Assembly: GCA_008360955.1 (NCBI GenBank)
Contig: LUCM01010440.1
Coordinates: 1 to 64,000 of the forward strand
Direction: 5' to 3'
Length of the DNA: 64,000 nt
Origin: Fasciolopsis buskii
Taxonomy: Eukaryota > Platyhelminthes > Trematoda > Plagiorchiida > Fasciolidae
Positions within the stretch are counted from its first letter, which is position 1. Each line of letters opens with the position of its first letter. Positions 37,217 through 49,179 of the stretch are shown here, piece by piece. The position numbers and the translations under genes are program-made. The notes beneath the pieces were generated by a model. The model made no database searches. It had not been told where the DNA came from and saw only the letters and a program-made list of their open reading frames with translations.

Positions 37217-38164
37217 CAACTCCCTGTCGTCCGGCTCGTTACGACTTCTAATCTAATGTGACTATGTGGTTTGGCCTCACTAAGTTTCACCGTCAAGGTC
37301 GCTGTCCATCCCCTTCCCCCGTATAGTGCCCCGTAATAGCTATGGAAAATGTCCCCTCTACTGCGCCCATGCTCAAGACGTGTCGCTGTAACTATTCAAA
37401 ACAGCCAACTGAGGCGTTAAAGTCACTGTCAACGATCACAGTATTCATTAAACGTGCGCCGCGAGTTAACCGAGATAAGCCCCGGCCTCAGAAGAGCTAC
37501 AGTCAATGGGAACATAAACGGATACGACACCGGATTTTCAGTTGATCGCTGTTGACACGCACAGAGCCATCTGACCCAACTGTACATAAACGATTCATGA
37601 CGCGGACTTAGTCCAGCAGCCCACGCTGTCTCTCGTGTTCGGGGTGATCACATCACGAACGCTCGAAACCGGACCACCTGCCGTGTGCAGAGTGAAGCCA
37701 CGTCGAGTTTGCGTCTGGGCTTTGAAGTGATTAGAGAAGCCAGGTCATGTAATGGCTTTTCGGAAATGTAGTCATTCGTGGAGAGGCGGAAGTTAATAAG
37801 TTTTCGGAAACCCGAAATGGAGCATTTGATTCAAAGACCTTATTCATGAGACAATAGAGCGTTAACCCAACATGGAAACCTTAGCAGCAACCTGTTTATC
37901 AGTCCATCTTTTTGGAAGTAATGGTAATGAAGTGGTGATTTTCAGCTATGTATTTGAAGAAACATTTTGGATTAAGAAATGCCACTGAGGTCAGCATTTA
38001 GCTTTAATGCCCGGTGTCTCCAACCATCGCCTTTGGGATGCCCTATACTCCGAACTCTGTACTCTAGCCGGACCCAGTTGGGAAAACCCACTGGTCCAAG
38101 ATCTTCCACGTTTTCTTTATGTCACGGACTCACCATCTTCACTCTTCTTCCAACTATCTGTCTC

Positions 38165-38400
38165 GGAGAATAGCATTCAATAGGTTGGTGGGACGAAAGA
38201 AAAAATTTCTCTTCCACGCAACCCATTGAAGAATGGAGCCAAAGAAATTCATGACCAACTGAGTGGGGCGCCGCTTTCAAAGAAGGTCTACGTATAGTAT
38301 TGCTGCTTTCAAATCTGCTGCAGAGAGATGGTCGTTGCGATTGCAATCGGGTCGGAAACCGCGTTAATTCTCACGCGTAGATCTTTCGGGGACAGTTAAT
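38165..38400 (-). mobile_element. Old RTE fragment (RT motif A region)
   Basis: The minus strand shows a decayed GFRP block (RGFRPD) and, after a frame break, SLKAAPHSVGHEFLWLH, which fits RTE motif A (xDLKAAFDSVDRxxLW) with the second catalytic-side Asp lost. Highly diverged. Confidence 0.6.
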
Positions 38401-38899
38401 GGTTTTAATATGATACTAAGGAGCCATTTCACTTTTAGTCTTCTAATGATCTGTCATCTTTTTGTAAATCGGTATAGCAGCTAATTAACACCAGCACTTC
38501 CGAATTCACTCATACCCTCAGTTTGATTCCAGGCGTTCTGTTCCGGTTCTGGAATTTCACCGTCATATGAGAACGCACGAGAACAATCTACCTGACCCAA
38601 TAGCCGGATGTCCTTTCAGATTGTTGCTGTCCGATATTTTTCACTTCTGATAGGAAACTGACTTACGCTTGCATTAGCTAACTGCAGGCACAGTTGGAGT
38701 AGTCTTCGACTTCTCCAGGGTAAATTTTAATTTGAGTTTGCAACTCCTTTAGAGGAGGAATAATTGCTCTAAATTGGTAGGCTTCCATCCACCTGCTCCC
38801 TGTTGACTTGCACCAAGGGTTTCGTTAGCATCGAACGCCTTATTTAAGAGCTTTAATCATTCACCTGCGGAGCAGTTAGAGTTCCTAGCGGTATCCATT

Positions 38900-40563
38900 C
38901 ACCATCTCATGGGTTGCACGATTGCGAAGAGTAACTGCGCCAAATGTGTCGTCAAGGTATTTCCTGAACACTCCAGAAGTCGAACCGACTCAAGCTGTGA
39001 GTCAATGTCGTGCAGGAATAGTCTTAAGTAAAATGGCTGAAGCAGCCGTTTAGATTAAATCCCGGTTAACAATGGCTTGTGCGTCATGAGACTGCAGGGA
39101 TCAGTCGGCGTCCGAAAGGATAGTGTTAAGCATAGTTTGTTTGTCATCTCGGCATGCGACCTAACGGACTGCGATGTTGATACACAAAACGACGATTTTT
39201 ATGACGGACTCGTCACTCTTGTTCGGAAGAGCAAACGCTCTGACATTGTCGTGGTAACAGGTGATTTTAATGCTCAAGTTGGAAAACTAAGTGCATCGGA
39301 GTCCTGTTTAGGCGGGCGATGCGCCTTGCCTCCACAGCGAACAGACAACGGGGAAAGACTTCTCCAATTCCGTGCAGATAATCATTTATTCCTATCTAGT
39401 ACGAATTTCCGGCACAGTTCGCGTCGCACTGCGAAATGGTGCTCTAACTCGACAGGTACTTTGAGTCAGATTGACCATATCGCAGTTAGCTACCGTTGGC
39501 GTGGTTCTGTCCAGAACTGTAGATCATAATGGACCACGTACGTCGAATCGGACCATGTGTTAGTTTTAATGCGATTTTTGCTGCAGCTAAATGGCCATCG
39601 ACGCAGGCCACAAATCCGATTAGCTGTCGAACGTTTGTCTGATTCGACTGTTCGCAACAGCTCCGAACAGAAACTATCCGAGGAACTAAGAACTGCAACA
39701 AATAGCAATGTAGACGATCAGTGGGGTCAAATTAAACAGGCTCTGCATTTGGCAGCAAATTTCGCCTGCGGTCCCAGATCTAGCATTCATCAAAAACACT
39801 GGATCTCGCAAGCGTCGCTAAGTCTAATGGAGCAAAAACGCGAGCTGTCTAACTGCAAGGAAATGAACAAGATGCGTCGACAATTGCAGCGTCAGTTGAC
39901 CGTAAGCCTTAGGAATGACCGCGAAAACTGGTGGGTTAAGGTAGCCGAAGAGATGGAAGTGGCATCCGTTTCAGTTAACAGTCAAAGACTGTTTAAGCTT
40001 ATACGCGACAGCGGTGGGCGGCGAACTTCGGTTAGTGAAGTCGTGTGCGGTAGGACTGGAGAGCTCATCTATAGTAGACAGGAAAGACTGGACCGTTGGG
40101 CAGAGCATTTCGAGGACCAGTTTAGCTGGCCAAACGCTATCGTATCTAGTCCGACGCCTGGAGCTGTGAATCCTTGGGAGGTGTCACTTGATCCCCAAAC
40201 AGAAATGGAAGTGGAGTCGAATATTCGGCTTCTGAAGAGGGGAAAAGCAGCCGGTCCCGACGAGCTTCCCCCAGTTCTTTTCAAATTCGGTGGAGAAGTG
40301 CTGATGAAATCACTTACCTCCTTGCTTCATGATATTTGGAACGAGGAGCGTATCCCGCTATCGTGGGGTGAGTCACTGATTATACCCATCTTCAAGAAGG
40401 GTACACGGAGTGACTGCAGCAATCATCGTGGGATTAGTTTAATTCCGATAGTTACTAAGGTGTTAGCTTCGATAAGGCTGCGCCGTTTGACACCGATTCG
40501 CGAGAGTAATATCCGCGAACAACAGGCCGGATTTCGGCCAGGTCGAGGTTGCATCGACCAAAT
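38900..40563 (+). mobile_element. RTE-like LINE copy C, truncated
   Basis: The plus strand starts in diverged endonuclease sequence (38.9-39.25 kb). It becomes identical in translation to copies B and D from about KRSDIVVVTGDFNAQVGKL onward. It then encodes the linker (39557-40200) and RT up to GFRPGRGCIDQ, where a single N (40564) and unrelated sequence follow. A TAA (39527-39529) stands directly before WTTYVESDHVLV. The endonuclease Asp/Asn (GDFNAQ), the IDH motif and the late SDH histidine are all visible. Copy C has no catalytic RT palm in place; its 3' UTR may be the tail at 41044. Confidence 0.88.
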
Positions 40564-40564
40564 N

Positions 40565-41043
40565 TAGGTTCTATGAGCAGAAGTTGTTGTTTTGTACTAG
40601 ACATGGTGTTCGCCTGTGGCTAGAAACGAACCGAACCACGAAACCGAAACCCGCGTACGTCCAGTTCAAATCTGTGCCTAATTGCGATACAGCTCAATTC
40701 AGCTCTGTTCCAGTTCAAGTTAGATTTCAGGATTATAAGGCGAGATGTCCGATAATCCACGTCCTTGCACCGACATATCTTTGGATCATACGATGCTCCG
40801 ACAACAGTAGGGTGGAAGCCCTCCTCATTTCCTAAGGTGAAAATATGAATCATGCATGTCACATCAACTTTCATTCCTATCAGTTACTTGAGGGATAAAA
40901 ATAATGAGATGCTGTTATCTCGACCATCTCCTCCGCCACAAGTTTCACACAGTGTCCCCTCCAGACATAGGTAGCCATGCGTTGTCCATTATCCCTTTGG
41001 ATTCACGCTCTGGTCCCACCTTGACCACTTCCTCCGGTTGCTT
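40565..41043. other. Unassigned insert between copy C and RTE tails
   Basis: About 480 bp without match to the RTE copies or SINEs. Whether it is a real insertion or a wrong join at the N at 40564 cannot be told. Confidence 0.4.
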
Positions 41044-41430
41044 GTCATTTTCTATCGAATCAGAATGATTGAAAACACGTGCGTTTGTATAGTTAGACTG
41101 TGTTTCGTGTGTTGGCTGCAGCAGCATCTTATCTTTTCCTGCCTGTGTAGGTCCATTCCCTGTTCCCCTTTGATATTCACTCTTTTTCTATAGACGTGTA
41201 ACTCTGGGGAAAGGCAGTGGTCAGTGAGACTTGCCTTGCTGTTTAACGCTGAACGATGATGACGCATGAATTGTGTTTCGTATGTTGGCTACAGCAGCTT
41301 TCTTATTTTTTCTGACCTTTGTTGGTCCACTCCCTGTTCGCCTTAGATATTCACTTTTCTGGAAATACGTAACTGTGGGTAAAAGACAGCGCTCGGTGCC
41401 TTCATGTTTATCACTGAACGATGATGATGG
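41044..41430 (+). mobile_element. Two tandem RTE 3' tails
   Basis: 41044-41263 is the sense 3' UTR of the copy A/B family, ending GCTGAACGATGATGAC. 41264-41430 repeats the same layout in diverged form: TGTGTTTCGTATGTTGGCTACAGCAGC..., then CTGAACGATGATGATGG. Two related but separate 3' ends therefore lie head to tail, both stopping in a short GAT run, which defines the element's natural 3' terminus. Confidence 0.85.
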
Positions 41431-41587
41431 TAACAGGAGTATACTAGGTTACCCTGGATATCTAGGGTGTCGACGCTCTGCCAGATGCTGCAGGTGCTAC
41501 TTGCTGCTACGTTCAGCCAGCCAAGAAGACGTCAATCCCATACAGTACTCAGATGTACTTGTAAGCTTTACGTAGCAAGGCGTATGA

Positions 41588-41588
<1 letters not shown>

Positions 41589-41619
<31 letters not shown>

Positions 41620-41620
41620 G
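41589..41620. repeat. (TA)n microsatellite
   Basis: About 32 bp of TA repeats with one TTTA interruption. Confidence 0.93.
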
Positions 41621-43635
41621 CGCACAGATTTACCGACAAAACTACCAACGAAAGACTAGCACAGTGATCAATGAAGAGGACAAAAGAGGGAATATTGCGT
41701 ATGGCTCAATACGTATGACAAATTTTCTACCCCCGCCTCCACGTCATCGGCTGTCTATCAGGATACTATCCGGTTAGTTAAACCGAAATAGGGGGTTGAT
41801 TTAGGTGACTTTAATCCGATCTCTTGACCAAGTGAACCAACCCACAGGACGGTAGGACGATCTAAGGGTCATGTATCCTACTGGGGATCGATGACTAATT
41901 ACTCAGCTCATACTCCTTTTGGATGGAGCTAGATATCCTGGGTGTCCGGTACACCTCTCTGCCACAGCTGCCGATGAGCATGCAGCCGTATGCTGCGTAA
42001 GCCGCCCGTGGTTGGTTCGGAATCAGGGTTTAGCCATCTCCGCTTAGACAGATTACCAAAGATCAGTCAATCCGGTGAAGAGTGCCGGGTATTCCTGTTT
42101 GTCCTCGCGCATTTTTGAAAGCACTTCGGCTATAAAAAACTGCGGGATTTTTTCCAGCAGAGACTTTTCGAGGCGCACAGTTACTTAGAAGCATTTCGTG
42201 AGCTGTGCAGAGCGAGTAGCCAACTCGGAGCTTGAGACACCAACTCCCTAATCATGCTGCGGTATTTGGAAACACGTCGATATCAAATTTCTGTTTCTCC
42301 GTAGCACGCTTATTTGTGATCTGCTTTTGAATCGTACTCATTTGGCTTGACTTTCTTTGCAATAGGGAAATGTTCACAGGGCCTTGCTTCAAATTAAGCG
42401 TAATTCTCCCAGTAATTTTTGACTCACTAAATGCAGTTTCACTGGCTTCGCCACTGTGCCATTTTCAGATATAATTGATCCTGTTTTGGTTTACGTTTTT
42501 TGTTATTTTCTACGTTGGACACGAATCCGATACTATTTGAAAAATGTAGCTTCCTTGCTAGCCGCTCTACTTCTACTGCCTATTGCGTGCTGTCAGGATC
42601 ATGCACTTTACCGGCTGTAGTCCACTGGATGTGTTGTGATCGATACTGAAGACTGTGAAACTTGTGGTTTAGAACAATATAATGTCTCAGTTGGTCTGCT
42701 GTGGTAGCGAACCGGGCGACGTCGGATTGCCATGTACTACCACAATGTAGCTTATCCGCTGGTACAACTTTCTTTGGTAGAATGAAAAAATTTTCCTGTA
42801 TTATGGTTTCTAGAAATGACCAGCTAAAACAATAATCTGCCTCATCAGTCTAGTTTGGGTGGTTCGTCATTTCACACGAGTGCGACTATTCTAATTGCTG
42901 TTCATGGTAATCTCTTCAAGAACAACTATAATAAAAAAGACAATAAATAACATTGGGAATAATATACACAATGTCCGCTGATGGTCGCACCCCTGATTCC
43001 CAAATGAAAGCGGAGCGTCAGAATCTATCCGTTTGAAAAATTTCGTCAAAGCGGTTACTTCCAGTTCCCTACTGCTGGCTCTGATGATTACCATAGGCAA
43101 CCTATTCAGATGGACAAAGTGGTCCTTCGAGGGTGCTGATTTCTTCACTCGAGGTTAGTGTCTCCCTCACATTTTGCGACAGTTTTGGGGTTTTAATATC
43201 AGCTGCACTGAAAATAATACACAACTTGTGGTAATTTTGCATCGTTTTATTGTTCTATTATTGAAATTTGTTCATTCATCTATTGTTATTCGAAAATTTG
43301 ATCGACAGTAACGATTTAGTGCTTTTTGTTCTTCTCGTCTCTGTACTCCGCCGAACTGAACGTCTTGGCGGGACATGCCTGACTTTAGGTCTCATTTTTC
43401 CTCCTGGGTTTATGACTTCCGTTTTGAAATTCATACCTTCTGATGCACGTTTCCGAGTCTTCATTTTCTTTTTCTCTGCTCATCCCTATAGTTCTACCGG
43501 GATCAGCGTCACCTTGTATTCTTGATGCGATTCCCTCTCACTTGATCTGTTCATAATGTCCAATCAGGATCCCATTACACTGCAAATTTTATTTGAGCGT
43601 CTAATTTATATTTAACCCGTTCTGCTTCTTTACAG

Positions 43636-43833
43636 GTATTTCTACCATCCTAGAGGAAGCATCAACAATGCACAAGAAGCCGAGGCACTCCTGAATACGC
43701 CTGACGCTCCACGAATAATGGCTTTTAATGGTTGGGTCATGGGTGATGACCCATTGCGAAACTTTGCCGAATCTTCTTCAAACGTTTACCTGCGTCGTGA
43801 GTTGATTGTCTGGGGCGATTCAGTAAAGTTGCG
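43636..43833 (+). CDS. AGL: Glycogen debranching enzyme, exon 5
   Basis: Starts after CTTCTTTACAG. Its first G completes the Lys codon split from exon 4, giving [14 protein letters not shown]. It contains one of the most conserved AGL blocks: [17 protein letters not shown] followed by [17 protein letters not shown]. It ends at TTGCG|GTACGT, phase 2. The next expected residues (the family's YG..P.D.PYLW and the GVRLDNCHSTP catalytic stretch) are not found downstream, so the gene continues beyond 64 kb. Five exons give 1,577 nt, roughly the first third of the protein. Confidence 0.93.
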
Positions 43834-44507
43834 GTACGTTCAGTTTCAATCCGAACCCTACAGTGTACATATCTATTACAAATGATTAAGTCAGTTTGAT
43901 TTGGTAACAACCAGGGCTTGGTCATCCACCGGTCCATCTCGTGTTCAGAGTGTCTGTTGTCGTCCTGGAAGTACATCTTGTGGGGTCTTTTTGTTGTCAT
44001 CACCGAATGGAGTTGGAATTGTTTTAATCGCATGATTCCAACCAAGATTTTTCTTGCTCATTTTTAGTATCGAAATGTATTCCGTTGGTGTTTTAGGATA
44101 ATTAATCAGGATGAGATTGTAGCATGTGAATCGTTCTTGGCTCATTTCATGTGCATCCACAAAATGTTTTCAGTAAACAAAGTGATTTGAAGCGAATGTC
44201 CAGCAGGCGTACTCTATAAATAGAAGTGTATGGACCGGCAGCCTGGTAAGAATCAGCTTTTTGACCCTGCTTTTATGAGATGAATTGTAAATAGTAAGAG
44301 GTATGGAAGTGGAGAGCGTGTTTCAGTGCTTTGTAGTCCGGGATTTAGAGTCGAAAAATGGAAGCTCAACATCCAGAGATGGAGTTCTGATATGAATGAT
44401 TGAAAGCCCTTATATGAAACAGACTTAAGTAAACAACAATCCAAAATAGTATGGATTGAAAATGGACAGCAAGGCAACTCTCGGCTATAACCAAGCAACT
44501 GCAGATT

Positions 44508-44672
44508 GGTCGGCGGTGGCCAAGCGGATGAGGTCGTGGCATTTGGACGTGAAGCTCGGAGGTTCGAATCCGCCCACCGCCGGTCAACTTCCTCACTTGG
44601 CAGCCCTCCGTTGGCCGCGGTCCCCTTCTTGAAAACTGATGTACATTGTTATTTCATCAATAAAGGAAGTAA
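44508..44672 (+). mobile_element. tRNA-derived SINE, copy c
   Basis: The best-preserved copy. The A box TGGCCAAGCGG (44517-44527) and B box GGTTCGAATCC (44561-44571) both match the pol III consensus. The body CAACTTCCTCACTTGGCAGC follows, with a 3' end ATCAATAAAGGAAGTAAGG. The head resembles a Leu/Ser-type tRNA. It is not counted as a tRNA gene because the body and tail recur at 6211-6370 and the cloverleaf pairing is imperfect. Confidence 0.85.
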
Positions 44673-45439
44673 GGTTAGATTGTTGATCAGCCGGATAACC
44701 TTACGTTAAACATATTACTACGGTGATTTAATGTGGCCAAATATGAACTTCGTAAAGTAGTAGATCTGAGGGACGAATAAAATGCTGCGAACTATAAAAT
44801 CAGTCTTGTGCACAGCACGAAAAAAAGCTAAGATGTAAAGACTAGAGTAAAAAGGAACTAACAGAAAATCCGCAAGTTGTGTAATTTTGGATGAGAATTT
44901 ATAGTGCTTTAGAGATTTTTTAGGATGTTTTAGTGTTCGAAAGTGTGCAGTTTTTGGGGACCCACATGAATACTTATCCCAGATCAAAACTGGACATTGA
45001 GAGCTCAGTAGTGAGGTACTGCGATTGTAAATGCTACCTAAGCCGTAGTTCAGACAATGCATATCTCCAAAAGTTCAATACAACTCAGCAAAGTCGGTTC
45101 CAAATTGCTACTGTATGGTTTACAACAAATGACTATACACAACACCCTAGCTCTAGCCATGTTCCTCTTAAGTCGTGGCATTCCAAACGTTTCTTAATAA
45201 ACTACGTTATCGATTGGATTACAATAAACATTTGGGATACAATAAAGTTGCAAAATGCCATTGAAATAAGACCAACCATCCTCCAAGCAACGGCGAGAGT
45301 CTGATTTATAAGGAAGGGTTAAATATGAATGCCTACGGTAAAATAAAATAAGCGCGAGTTTGGAATGGGTATCCAATTGTGATTGGATAGCTAACGTAAT
45401 AAAAACGTTATTTCGTTCTCTCCCTTTATCCCAGATCCA

Positions 45440-46510
45440 TTTACACTGATCACCGTTGGAGTACTAATGTGTCGTGGTCGGTGATCGTTCTAGGGTTTTG
45501 CTTGAGTTGGATATGAAAGATATGTCTGAAGCAGTATCCAGTTGAAGGCGGACTGGATAATTGTTTATGGTAACTGTGGCAAACTTTCTGCGATCGGCGG
45601 CGTTTAATCGACAGGCTGCCATAAGGCCGAATGAGTGAACACTCGCGCGGTCGTTTGGTGGCTTTGGCTTGACCGGGCTGGAACGAGCCGGTCGTGGAAA
45701 CCTGGTTTGACAAACCTTCATTGTGGCCAATACGACGACATTGCTCGCACTGATGGGTTCAAAACGAACAGAATTTGTGAAAATGCCAGGCTCCATAGTA
45801 CCTGCAGGGCGAGGGGGCTTGGGCGACTTAAACCTTTGGCGTGCATAGGACCTGTAAGCTGATGTGGACAGTCTCACAGCTATAACAGCGTTCACGTTGT
45901 TGTACGATCTTTCTTGTCGTTGGATCATGGCCTCATTCACGGATTGTCCCTGTGTTGTACCTGGTTGTTGCTCGATTTTGGCCGACAAGCGGATGCGCAA
46001 GTCTGAATGGCTTGGCGACTGAGACCCACAAATGAAAATTAGACACCGGAATGGCTCTTCTGTTAATACACCCAGTTTGAACCTGCCACACTCGCGGTTA
46101 ACAATTCCTGCGTATGTTACCAGGTCGTCCACGTCCCGTTTGACGAGTTTCAGACATTGATATCGTGTGTTGAACAGGGAAGATGGCTCGTCGAAAATTT
46201 TCTTAAGAGTCTGAACAGTCTGGTCAAATTCGCGGCTTGATGGTTCATCCGGCAAGATGAAGTTAATGTACCGCGTGTGTTCTGTAGAACTCAGTTTTCG
46301 CAGGAGTAATCGTACTTTGGTTTTGTCGTCTTTGTCCGCTAGATCGACAGTGAACACGTCCTCGTAGCGTTTGAACCAGGATTCAAATGTAACACTGGAC
46401 TGTGGGCCGTGTAGGAAATCAGTCATTGGGCGAAGCAGGGACTCCGATGAAATTTCAGGGCTGCCAGTTGTTGTGGTACTACTCCCAATCCGTTGAGTTA
46501 GAGCCTCCAT
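45440..46510 (-). pseudogene. Gag-protease of a second gypsy-type element, truncated
   Basis: The frame from ATG 46510 (MEALTQRIGSS) encodes a Gag capsid with VTFESWFKRYEDVF, KVRLLLRKLSSTEHTRYINF and the DEPSSLFNTRYQCLKLVKRD block typical of a Ty3/gypsy Gag group. A basic region follows, where a zinc knuckle would be expected but only single Cys residues remain. A protease start reads VRLQLDTASDISFIS, with DTA in place of DTG. The frame is then lost at about 45464, and RT, RNase H and integrase are absent, so the element is cut at about 45440. It is unrelated in detail to the CsRn1-like element at 14-17 kb. Confidence 0.82.
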
Positions 46511-46587
46511 CAGCTTGAGCTGGGTCTGGAACGTTTTTTCATATCCGCACCCGTTGTCGTCATTGTCCGATTGCGTTGAGTTCGAAA

Positions 46588-46600
46588 GACCCCGTCGCCA
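46588..46600 (-). other. Candidate primer-binding site of second gypsy element
   Basis: On the minus strand TGGCGACGGGGTC lies 78 bp before the gag ATG, directly after AACAACAAATC. Many gypsy elements start their leader with TGGCGA. The tRNA was not identified. Confidence 0.45.
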
Positions 46601-46602
46601 GA

Positions 46603-46625
46603 TTTGTTGTTGTCGAGTTTGGTTG

Positions 46626-46663
<38 letters not shown>

Positions 46664-46930
46664 AAACACAAGACGTAAGCACTAGCGTCGCACGATAGCA
46701 CAGGAGCACATCATGTGGTCTAGCAGGACACGAACGCACACTGAAGTTGGAGACAAAAGTTCGGGCTCAGGTCTTTAAGCCCATAGTCGCACAACGAACG
46801 GAACGGAACTGATGCCCCCTTGAGTGGGTAGCCACAAAACAGGAAAAAAAGCACGGAATGCGAACAACTAACCCAGCTCGCTAGCGGGAGAGAGAGAAGA
46901 CGAACACAGGATACTGCCGCGCGTCTATTG
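46603..46930 (-). mobile_element. Candidate LTR of second gypsy element
   Basis: Position directly upstream of the candidate primer site makes this the expected LTR. It contains a (CA)16 run and the sequence GGGCTTAAAGACCTGAGCC. No second LTR is present for comparison, so the limits are guesses. Confidence 0.4.
46630..46661. repeat. (AC)n microsatellite
   Basis: Sixteen AC units inside the candidate LTR/leader of the minus-strand gypsy element. Confidence 0.95.
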
Positions 46931-47092
46931 GTGACCCACTAATACAAGTCAAAAATCAAGTAAGCTCTATCGTTTGTATAGTTTTGTTGGCTGGCCTTGG
47001 TTGGTACATGAAACAGTCAATCACAGAACGAATTTTGATAAATCTTTTGCGGACATGTGAAGGTTTTCAACCGCGGAGTATTCAAAATAACG

Positions 47093-48680
47093 TCATTTTC
47101 GAAATAATGGGAAAAGGGTAGGTTCTTTTGGAAAATTACCAACAGAACTAAAATCTTCGGCACGAAAAACCCTAGAATGGTCGCCGACCATGACATCATA
47201 AGAGTTGTTTATGGTGGTATCATCGGCTGAAACGTGAAGGGGGATGCAAGTGATGGGTGTGGGCTCATGAATACAGTTATGAAATTGATCAGGTGAAATA
47301 AGATTTACGAGAAGCACTTGTGATTCGATCCCATGGGCTCCAACCGAAACGATTCTGTTGTTGAGTTGAATTAGTATCCTCGAAATTGGGAATGTCAGGA
47401 AATCGATAGGTAGTTTTTATGGTAAACCGTCGTGCCGTACGCGCCCAAAACATGCGATATGTCGAGTGAAACCACGTATGTAGCTATCAAGCGCAGGTAA
47501 TAGGTAGTGCGAAACCAGAGTCAGCACATTGTCGGTTGGGGCAGGTTCGAAATCTGTGCTGATGTTCAGTGAATAATCCTCGCGTTCAATGGACTAGTTT
47601 AGTTGGTCATTAGTTGCAGAATCAGTAATTTTAGGGGTTACAGATATAAGGGAAAACGGACGGAAATCGTCGGGTATTGGAAAAACCATAAATTCTTTCC
47701 GTGGCATTGGTAAGTTCCGGATCGATGAAGAAAATATGAACGATGCAAACTGAGAACCAACCGTGATATGTAAAATCCCGTCCGGTCTAGGTAGTTTGTT
47801 CTCTTCTGGTGACTGGATGACTGGTTCTAGTGATGTTCATAGACTGGAACAGACGGTGAATGGGAGGGCGGAAAAGTTCGACAGAGTGGAATGGGACGTA
47901 AACTGAGGGCCCAGAACCTCAACTGGTTTCATCGGGTTGGATAACCAAGGAGACGGAGAATTTATAAATTTGAGGGGATATGGAACAAAACCGGCCTTAG
48001 TAAGGGTTGGAAACGGGAAGATACTGGTAGCAGATAAAGTAAGGCGTATGGTTAAACCATTCGGAGGAACACAGTATATTGGGTTTCGAGGATAGTATTA
48101 TAAACAGATATCCTCTGGAGAATAATCGCATAAAGATTCGAAGATAAAGTGAAAAAATCCACTGAAACGCAATTGTTATTCCTTGGGCACAACGAAAAAG
48201 TTGCAAAAATCGTCCCAGTTAGCTGGATCGCAATAGCAAAATTTGCATCTCGATTTTCATGCACGGAGAAAATTGTAGTAGAAACGGACTGATTCGGTGA
48301 GCCAAGAGGGAGGTTATGGGATATCAGAGAGTAAAGGGGTGGCAGTTATAGGAAGACCATGCTATTTGCTCGATTCCAGCCTGACCGAGAATGCCTTTAG
48401 TTGGTTTAAATTGTTGACCAGAGCGAAAGCTTCGGTTGTGCTCTCCGTGTCCGGTGAGTACAGACATCAGTCCTTGTTATGAACATTGAGACCAACGAAA
48501 ACGATGCAAGCGCAGTCATTGGTTTTTGATGAACGCGAGTAGGCAACTGGAAATAGATAATGTCTACCAAGAGAGAAATTCGTATCTGTTGATGAAGTTT
48601 GAAGGAAGTAGCACACAGGATCACTATTCCTACTCAAACCACGGGTGTCGGTAAATATGAATTTTCTTTGGTAATACAAA
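47093..48680 (-). pseudogene. Unrecognised decayed coding region
   Basis: On the minus strand one reading frame stays open from about 48001 to 47093 apart from three stops (at about 47837, 47594 and 47417), far more open than chance. Sample blocks are KAGFVPYPLKFINSPSPWLS, PRPDGILHITVGSQFASFIF, TDNVLTLVSHYLLPALDSYI and DTTINNSYDVMVGDHSRVFR. Further upstream two other frames connect in series (48264-48052 with HENRDANFAIAIQLTGTIFA, and 48679-48467 with KFIFTDTRGLSRNSDPVCYF), suggesting a protein of 500 or more residues broken by frameshifts. I do not recognise the family. It lies upstream of the gypsy LTR on the same strand, so it could be the 3' gene of another element or a dead host gene. 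Confidence 0.5.
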
Positions 48681-49179
48681 GGCCAGCAAAATTCTATGTG
48701 ATACTTTGTGTTTATGGTTCATTTAACTTCAATCAGCTACGCAACGATGGACCTTAGACTGACAAAGTGAGCAAGACTTTATTAGGAAAGCAGTGATATT
48801 TCATCGATAAACGGCGGGACCCTCTACTACACTTGATAGAATATTTGTGTGTTTGTTACCCCGTATCTGTTCATCAGTAAAGGAGACAGCTGGTTGCGGC
48901 TTGTTACTACGCCCGATTTAAACTTCATGGTTTTATGCCACTGCGAATTTCAGACACCTGCTTGCCGGTTCTCCCTTGTCGCATGGTGGCTTCCAGCACC
49001 TATGGAGAATGTCCATTCCCCTGCATACAACAAAACCGTTTCTCTCCAGCACAATGATATAAGGACGACGATGTAATTCAGTTCAGTTTGGCTCAGTTTG
49101 TGCAACAGTTATTCTTGCACCTACGTGCTCCGGTGTTCGTTGCTTGCGATTAACCTCAGCGTTACAAAATTCTCCCACT

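Larger units (their letters stand above)
31915..43635 (+). other. AGL intron 4, 11.7 kb, repeat-filled
   Basis: From GTAAGT to TTCTTTACAG. It contains RTE copy B (-), copy C (+) with its tails, two older RTE fragments, a SINE-like tRNA relic and a (TA)n tract. About 2 kb before exon 5 (41621-43635) shows no recognised feature. The two larger RTE copies are head to head, 5' ends facing. Confidence 0.88.

Noticed and set aside
44508..44584. Functional tRNA gene with perfect A and B boxes
   Set aside because: The same head with the same downstream body and tail occurs at other loci, so it is the head of a SINE.
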